From NCBI GenBank assembly GCA_004794655.1, contig SMMW01000518.1, positions 496,001-560,000 on the forward strand: 64,000 nt of DNA, written 5' to 3'. A model generated the notes under the pieces. That model had not been told where the DNA came from. It made no database searches and worked only from the letters and a program-made list of their open reading frames with translations. Shown in pieces: positions 57,954 through 64,000 of the stretch. Made by a program: the position numbers and the translations under genes. Every line of letters begins with the position of its first letter. Positions within the stretch are counted from its first letter, which is position 1. This DNA is from Marisa cornuarietis. Lineage: Eukaryota; Mollusca; Gastropoda; Architaenioglossa; Ampullariidae.

Positions 57954-60106
57954 AAAACTTAGGTAGCCCGGGTTTGACATGAGAATAGAACGATAAAAGC
58001 TGACTAAATTTTACTATTATTTTCTTTCACTATTTATCTATTTATCCATCTGTCTATTCCCTCAATATCTTGCTATCTGCCCATCTTTAGGACGAAGGCT
58101 AGTTGTAAAAATAAGCACCTTGCGTTTGCTATCACTTCGTTCACAAAGAACTGTCATTGCAATTATTGGTTCTTCTTTCTGTTTCTTTTTTTGATCTTTC
58201 ACTCTTTCCCCTTCCTTGTCTATCCGTCTGCCTCTTGTTTCTCTTTCTCTCTCTCCCTCTCGTTCTCATGTATCGATCACACCGTGACATTCTCACCTAG
58301 TTCCCTCCCCTGGCGTGTTTGTGCTGCAATGGGTGACCTCCGTCTTTCACTCGTTCAGCTTGAGGTCATGAAGTCAGCGACAGCTGCTGTCCCACCATCT
58401 CCAATCCCAACCCCCAGCCCCAGTTTTTCTTGATGACAGACCTCCAGGGTATAACTATAACATGAGGGATTGTAGAGGGGCTTAGGGCGCGGAATACGTT
58501 ACATACCTAGTACCTGTCACGCCTGTAAGCAATGCATCATTCAACTTTCATCTGTCAAACGTGTCTGTAACTTTCTTGTCATTTCGATGCAACCCTTCCC
58601 CCACCCCCACCCCCTCGCCTCTCCCAAACATTGTCTTTACGCATGACTTCTTTCTCTCTTTTTCTATCTCTTTCTCTTGTTCTTTCTTTCTCTCCCTCTC
58701 TTTCTCTTTCGCTCTTTCTCTCTCCCGCCAGCTCTTCCTAATTACCACACATTCCTCCTCCCACTTAGTAAAACAAAGGTAATATTCATGGGTCGACTGA
58801 ATGGAGTAGCTTGAAATCTATGGGAGGTAACACAAAAGAAGAGGAGATAAGTGTTTGTGCAGACCCGCACTACGACAGTTAACAAGTCTAAAGAAATGAA
58901 AAGAAAACGACTTTTCTTTGCAAATCACCTAATCCTTCCCAAAACAGATATTTTGTCTTCTTTTGTCCACGCAATTTGTCTTCATGCTTGAAGAGGTTCT
59001 AACACAAATGAAGTGTCAGACCTTTGTCGCGACCTTTCTAACGTCTCCGAAAAATCAATTTTCACGGAAAGACAAAATAATTTGAAATTTTCGACTCTTG
59101 TGCATGTCAACAGTCCAAAAGAAATCGTACGGACTTTTCGCTTGTTTTCACGTTCAGTGCATCCGAACTAGAATAAAGCTAAACGAAACACCAATCTACA
59201 AATTGTCAGAAAAAAATAACTAAAGCAAAGTAAACAGACGGTGGTAGATACATCCCGGGCAAAACTTTGGTGGCAAGGAAAGGGGTATGAACAGGGCATT
59301 GTATGTGCCAGTCATCTGCTCATCGCGAATGGCTGATGATGTGCTTGATGCAAACTGTTACAACAGCCTTGAACGACAAAGGATAAATGAAAACTTTCTA
59401 CCGGCCTTGACAAGATGGCACGATGAGAACAAACGACACTAAAGACGATCGACCTTTAGTTTCACTCACATCCCGCCTGCACCGAGCACCACCCGCCACC
59501 CCTATGTCATAGGCTGGGACCAGGTGTTAGCCTCTTGCTTCTAAGACACACCGCTTGTGCTGGAAACTAAAACTGTAAGTAGTAAGTAGCTACAGTGGGG
59601 AAAAATGACTTCATTGTGCGGAGAGAAAGATGGAGAGAAAGATGGAGAGAAAGAAATCTTCACGGTTAGGCTATTTCCGACTTCTTAGTGCAAGGCGATA
59701 TTTTTTCTGTTAATAACCGCTAGCCAGATAAAAGTGCAGAGGTACAGCGATAAAGCAAAAAGGATCCAGTGTAGCACCATATATTTTTTCTTTTCTTTAT
59801 CCTTTACTAAAAGTTTGATTTAGCTGCCATATTACGATAAAGTCGGCCTCGTGTCTACCTGTAAAATCTTCTGGAAGAAAAGAGGGGGAAAGAAAAAGAA
59901 AAAGCTGGGGAAGTTCGCGAATGACTTTTAAAATTTGTGAGGATCCGCCTGCGATGCAGGTGTTGAAGGTAGACATGCATACGTGCAATACAGGTGTTTG
60001 GCTGCAAAAGTGCATACATATTATGTAGATATTTTGAGCAAAAGTGTATACCTGTGTAAAAGTGGGCCTGCGTGAAGTGTACTACAAGGGCATGTCCCTG
60101 GCCACC

Positions 60107-60107
<1 letters not shown>
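57954..60107. other. No gene recognised; pyrimidine-rich patches
   Basis: T/C-rich segments lie at 58170-58265 and 58640-58735. A three-fold GAGAAAGATG repeat is at about 59621-59652. No coding signal recognised. Confidence 0.45.
59080..59115 (+). repeat. 36-bp dispersed motif, copy 2
   Basis: Second copy of the segment at 55869-55904, same orientation, 3.2 kb away, one mismatch (GCATG instead of GCACG). Confidence 0.85.

Positions 60108-60168
<61 letters not shown>
60108..60168. repeat. (CA)n microsatellite
   Basis: Pure CA run of about 61 bases. Confidence 0.97.
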
Positions 60169-60170
<2 letters not shown>

Positions 60171-61440
60171 GTATATCTATACAACAAAGGTATGTACACA
60201 CATACGATGTTTATGCAGTTAAAAACACTGAGGAGGAGGGGGGGGCGGCGGCGACCATTGTATGTGAAAGCATATGAATGTACATGTGCCCATCCGTGTA
60301 TACGTGTATCTGTAATCGTGTACCTGCGTATCTGCTAATCTGTGTGCCTGTATGTGTGTGTATCTGCGTGTCTGTGTGTGAACTAACGAATGAAAGAGAG
60401 AGATAGAGAATGTAAGGAAAAGAGAAAGGTTGTGTGCACGTGCATTAATGAGAAGAGCATAGAGAAAATGAGGGAGACAGATGGACAGTCTTTAAACCAC
60501 AAAAGTTCCGATGACAAGAAAAGAAAAACTGAAAGCAGCTAAAAAAAAAAAAGGGGGGGTCTGAACCAGCCACCAATTTTCTAGTTTATGTCTACATCAC
60601 TGAAAAGTTGTAAAAGCTAAATAAAACTGCCTGACCGGACCAGAACTTCTAAATCCGTTCATTTATGTGTTAGTTTTGAAGCGTAAATTTATCTCTGTGG
60701 GACGAACACTGGGTTTGTTGAGGAGGGAGTTGTTAGGTTTATATTGTTTTGATTTTTAATTTGTTTGCGTCTATGGTTCGGTTTCTTGTTTCTTTAAGTT
60801 TTTTTTCTTTGTTTTTCTTTCTTTCTTTTGTTGTTTTTGTTTGCTTGCTTTGTTAGTTGGGGTTCTTGTGAACCGAGATGGTGTGTTTGTTTGTTTGTTT
60901 GTTTGTTTTTGGGGGGTATCTTATTTTAATCGAGTTTTTGCCGTTCATTTTGAGTCCACATCGAAAATATCGTAAAATAATCAATGTCATTTTCATTGCA
61001 GTCACAAAAGTCATAAATGGCTCCATAATATGTGAAATTCACAGAAGAAGTCTGTCTGCCGTGTTTCCCGTGTGATAAAATCAGACCTTCTCCGCTCTCA
61101 CAGCCAGAAGCAAACAGCACGTGCAACATCATGGCCGCATTGTGACATCACCTCAGTCTCGGAAAATATCACAGGCTACCGGAATATTAATAGAATCGCA
61201 GCCCACCCTTATCTGTCTTCATTCTAATACCTGGTTGTTTGTCTAGTCGCCGCCTGTACAATAGATCGTTATGTTTCTGAGAGATTACCCTAACCTTGTA
61301 TCGCACGGTTTAGATGAGACCACCGGGTGTAACAGCAGTTCACTGTCACACAGCCAAACACAGAACTCAACCGTTTATTTCTTACACTTAAAATAGATTC
61401 CTCGCCCTCGAAAAATTACAACACTACCTATTGTCTTCAA
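60169..61440. other. No gene recognised; short TTTG run
   Basis: A (TTTG)n run is at 60885-60909 and A/G homopolymers are at 60541-60558. The 60700-60900 part is T-rich. No domain recognised. Confidence 0.4.
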
Positions 61441-62180
61441 CTTTTCTCATCTTATTCTAATTTGTTTCGTGTTCTATTTCTTGTTCTAGTTCTAAGTCTA
61501 ATTTTAGTTCTTGTTCTTATTATTGTTTTAATTCTTGATTTTTTAATAGTTATTATTCTAATTTTTGCTCTTGGTCTTGTTCAGGCGCTGGTTGCACAAC
61601 ATGTTTCTAAACCTTAAAACTGTTCTAAAGAAGCAAAATCTCTTCTTAGCCATTAGATGCATTGCACAAGAACATACAAATAATTGTACTGACAGAACGG
61701 AAAGTCAGACTTAAACAACTTTATCTTACTTACAGCAGTTTTAGTTTTAAAAATGTTTAAATTGTGGTGTGCATTTTAAACTTATTATCTAAATAGATTT
61801 AAGCCCTAAAAGTGTTTAAAATTAGAAATGTGTTGTGCAACTGGCCCCAGACTTTTGTTCTTGTTTCTTTTTCTATTTTGTTCTTGTTCTAATTCAGCTC
61901 CTGTTCTTGATCATGTTCTCACTTTCATTTATTTTTTAAGTGACAAAGCTTTATAGATACAAAACATAGTAGGGCCGCCACTAAAAGCAGACTCTTATAC
62001 TGTGTTTCCCCCCCCCCCTTGTCACTTTTATTCTTGCTCTAAGTTTTGCTCTTGTTCATGTTCTCACTTTTATTCCTGCTCTAATTCTTTTGTTCTTGGT
62101 TTATTTCTAATTCTTATTTTTGTTTATGTTTACATTCTCACTTTTATTCTGGCTTTAAACTTTGTTCTTGTTTTTCATCT
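61441..62180 (+). repeat. Degenerate TTCTTGTTCTAAT-type low-complexity array
   Basis: Words such as TTCTTGTT, GTTCTAATT and CACTTTTATTC recur through 61441-61583 and again through 61849-62180, giving a loose 12-18 base periodicity. The 265-bp inverted-repeat element at 61584-61848 splits the array and evidently inserted into it. Confidence 0.7.
61584..61848. mobile_element. MITE-like element, copy 2 (265 bp)
   Basis: It is clearly similar to 22709-22974 along its full length and in the same orientation. The right end keeps the repeat exactly (CTGGCCCC after GTTGTGCAA), while the left end has decayed to GGCGCTGGTTGCACAACATG. It is non-coding. Confidence 0.85.
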
Positions 62181-63382
62181 TTATCCTTCGGGGTTTCTTC
62201 TCTGTTTTTGCTCACTAAACCAAGTATCTATCGAAGCATTTTGACCAGGGCAGCGTGTACCTCCGGGCAATCTGGTGGTAGGGTCATACAGTAGTAAGCT
62301 TGTCTCTCATGGAATTCGGTTGTTTGTGCCAACTGCATGCAAGTGGCGGATGTCAGACAAAAGGCACCTGTACTGAAGACTGAGTCTTCGCTCTTTTACC
62401 GACAGATTTTGCCGAGACATCATAAAAACTGCATGAGTTTCTCGTGGATCATTCTGTTCTGTTCGTTCATTAATTTCACTGGAGGGGATAAATCACTTAA
62501 TCTTTTCCTTTCTTGCCAAACGTTTCGCTCTCTTTCTCTCTCTTGATTAATCTGGAATCTTGGTAATGGATGTCTGTCATTCGTATTCTAATAAGCAAGC
62601 TTCTTGTAGGAAACTATATTTCTATATAGCATTTATAATTAGAAAAATGGGGCATTCACACTGGGATAAAGGGCTGCTACTATTTGGGGTCTTTGTTCGC
62701 TAAATACTGACTTAGCTGTTGTACCTATAACCTGATATTTCTATTGATGTGTAAATGTCTTCACGGGCGGCTACATATATACAATATACTTATTTATTTC
62801 TATCTATCTGAATCAATAACAAAAACAAGGGAAAAGGTAGAAGATCGACATGTTGATGACCTTAATCTAAGGCAGCTGACATCAAAGTGTGACAGTGTAA
62901 TGGGTCAAGTACTCTATGACACAAAGGACCCAAAGATCCCTTCCTATGTTCTGAGTACACAAAATTTGTATGTCTTTCTCCCCTTTAGTCCCTGTGCTCA
63001 CGAAGCATCAAATCTCGCGAGAAGTGCTCCTACTGACTTCCCAAAAAACAAAATATTATCAAGTCTTAAAAGAAGTCAAACTTTGTGTTCTCTCAGATGA
63101 CACAAACACCATGATGAACGTGGGAGAGGTGACGGAAGCAGCTCTGACAAACCGCTGTGAGTCGTAACTAAGGTAATTATTCGGATGATTGCCAAGCCGC
63201 TGGGGTAGACTATCCTCCGGGTAAAGGGATGGGTCCTCATTTGAGTTTCATAAGGTGCCGAGCTTCTGGGGTATCATTCTTCTAATCTTTCTCCGCCACG
63301 CTGCTGTGATCATTATCCCCCCCCCCCCAAGCAAAAGATTAAAGGTCATCAGTCATGGGAACAGGCAGATCACTCTACTGCT
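62181..63382. other. No gene recognised
   Basis: A C run is at 63320-63329. A 118-codon plus-strand frame (62744-63100) has no recognisable domain and ordinary composition, so I leave it unassigned. Confidence 0.4.
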
Positions 63383-63394
63383 CAGAACAATGGA

Positions 63395-63664
63395 AGCGGA
63401 TGGCCGAGTGGTTAGAGCGCTGGCGTCCGAACCGAGAGCGCGCTGGTTCGATTCCCGATAAGCCCAGCAAACTTCCCGCAGTCGACCCAGCTGACGGGAA
63501 TGGGTACCTGACTCCATAGAGGGTTGGGGAAGGTAAGGCAGCGAAGGAGAGGAGATTGGCACCACCCTCATGTAAAAGCTGGACCCGAGAAAAGTGGGGT
63601 CTCTAACACCTCACTCCCCAACGACCTGAAAAGGTTATGGGATGACCTTTACCTTTTTTTTTAA
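63395..63664 (+). mobile_element. tRNA-derived SINE, family A, full copy with TSD
   Basis: The head has a consensus-like A box TGGCCGAGTGG (63401-63411) and a perfect B box GGTTCGATTCC (63445-63455), as in tRNA-Leu/Ser-type promoters. A unique body follows, ending CCTGAAAAGGTTATGGG, ACCTTTACC and a T run (63654-63662). The 12-bp direct repeat CAGAACAATGGA lies at 63383-63394 and 63665-63676. It matches the 26.2-26.5 kb copy throughout. The intact promoter boxes and clean target-site duplication suggest a fairly young insertion. It is not a functional tRNA gene, because the 3' half does not fold as a tRNA. Confidence 0.92.
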
Positions 63665-63676
63665 CAGAACAATGGA

Positions 63677-64000
63677 GCGCGTTTTCTTCATTATGTCTTT
63701 GTCTACGAGAGAATGTCTAATAATAATAATAACCCGAGCTCAGTCTAAGATGCTATTTCCAGCGAATGTCCAGCAGGTTAGTTCTTGGGATATAAACCAG
63801 CAAAGATGCATCAAAAGAGGTAGAGATGTGAGCTGTGACGTCACGAACTTCCAGGGATTCGCGTACGTAACTAAAGGTCCTCGCTCTCCCATTGGCTGTA
63901 TTCTTGGTAACGTATGCGTATTCGTGACGTAACTGTTCGCACCAACATGCTAGCGATTCCTCGCTCTGCTGCAGAGCTGCTTCTCCTGATATAGAGTTAT
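63677..64000. other. No gene recognised
   Basis: An (AAT)n-like run at 63720-63734 and nothing else recognisable before the window ends. Confidence 0.4.

Noticed and set aside
62744..63100. 118-codon plus-strand frame of ordinary composition
   Set aside because: No motif, no splice context and no supporting neighbour; length is within chance expectation for 64 kb.
63395..63464. Possible tRNA gene (class II, Leu/Ser-like)
   Set aside because: A and B boxes are present, but the acceptor-stem 3' half is missing and the sequence continues into a repeat shared with 26.2-26.5 kb, so it is a SINE head.

Overview
This window looks like repeat-rich animal DNA, most likely from a mollusc (probably a gastropod). 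The reasons are the dense dinucleotide microsatellites, decayed non-LTR retrotransposons of types common in lophotrochozoan genomes, two tRNA-derived SINE families, a mariner relic and several small inverted-repeat elements. The taxon is an inference from repeat style; no host gene confirms it. I found no host protein-coding gene, tRNA gene, rRNA gene or CRISPR array that I could defend. The long open frames are mostly microsatellite, polypyrimidine or SINE sequence read in a chance-open frame. The window is best read as intergenic or intronic.

Layout. 1-10 kb: unrecognised sequence, a tandem duplication, a probable TTAA-flanked small inverted-repeat element (3625-3801), GT/CA tracts (5.3 and 7.5-8.1 kb) and a SINE copy (about 9.23-9.37 kb). 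10-20 kb: polypyrimidine tract, a dispersed ~100-bp duplication, a second possible TTAA-flanked element (11977-12318), and two degenerate short-period arrays (24-bp at 15.9 kb, 20-bp at 19.8 kb). 20-31 kb: an L2/CR1-like LINE 3' end (21.6-21.9 kb), a terminal-inverted-repeat element (22709-22974), an AT-rich stretch with a possible decayed ORF (23.6-24.5 kb) and a full SINE (26.2-26.5 kb). 31-46 kb: a decayed endonuclease/reverse-transcriptase LINE (31.1-33.4 kb, minus), two 56-57 bp SINE-tail insertions with target-site duplications, a deleted mariner (37089-37991), and LINE fragments nested inside an L2-like element (43.7-45.3 kb). 46-64 kb: a foldback element (48516-48967), a GC/CA alternating tract, another LINE C-terminus interrupted by an L2-like tail (51.5-52.2 kb), GT-rich minisatellites, a second copy of the 266-bp inverted-repeat element (61584-61848) and a SINE with clear target-site duplications (63.4-63.7 kb).

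Taken together the parts tell a story of transposon turnover. LINEs supply reverse transcriptase, SINEs are presumably their parasites (short copies and target-site duplications), and DNA elements with inverted repeats survive only as non-autonomous or deleted copies. Every LINE and the mariner carry visible breaks (stops, frameshifts, deletions, lost catalytic residues), so none looks active. I did not find a convincing new system. The least explained items are the two tail-only SINE insertions, the 20-bp phased array, the 36-bp near-identical motif shared by 55.9 and 59.1 kb, and a small open frame with two hydrophobic segments at 47.3-47.5 kb.
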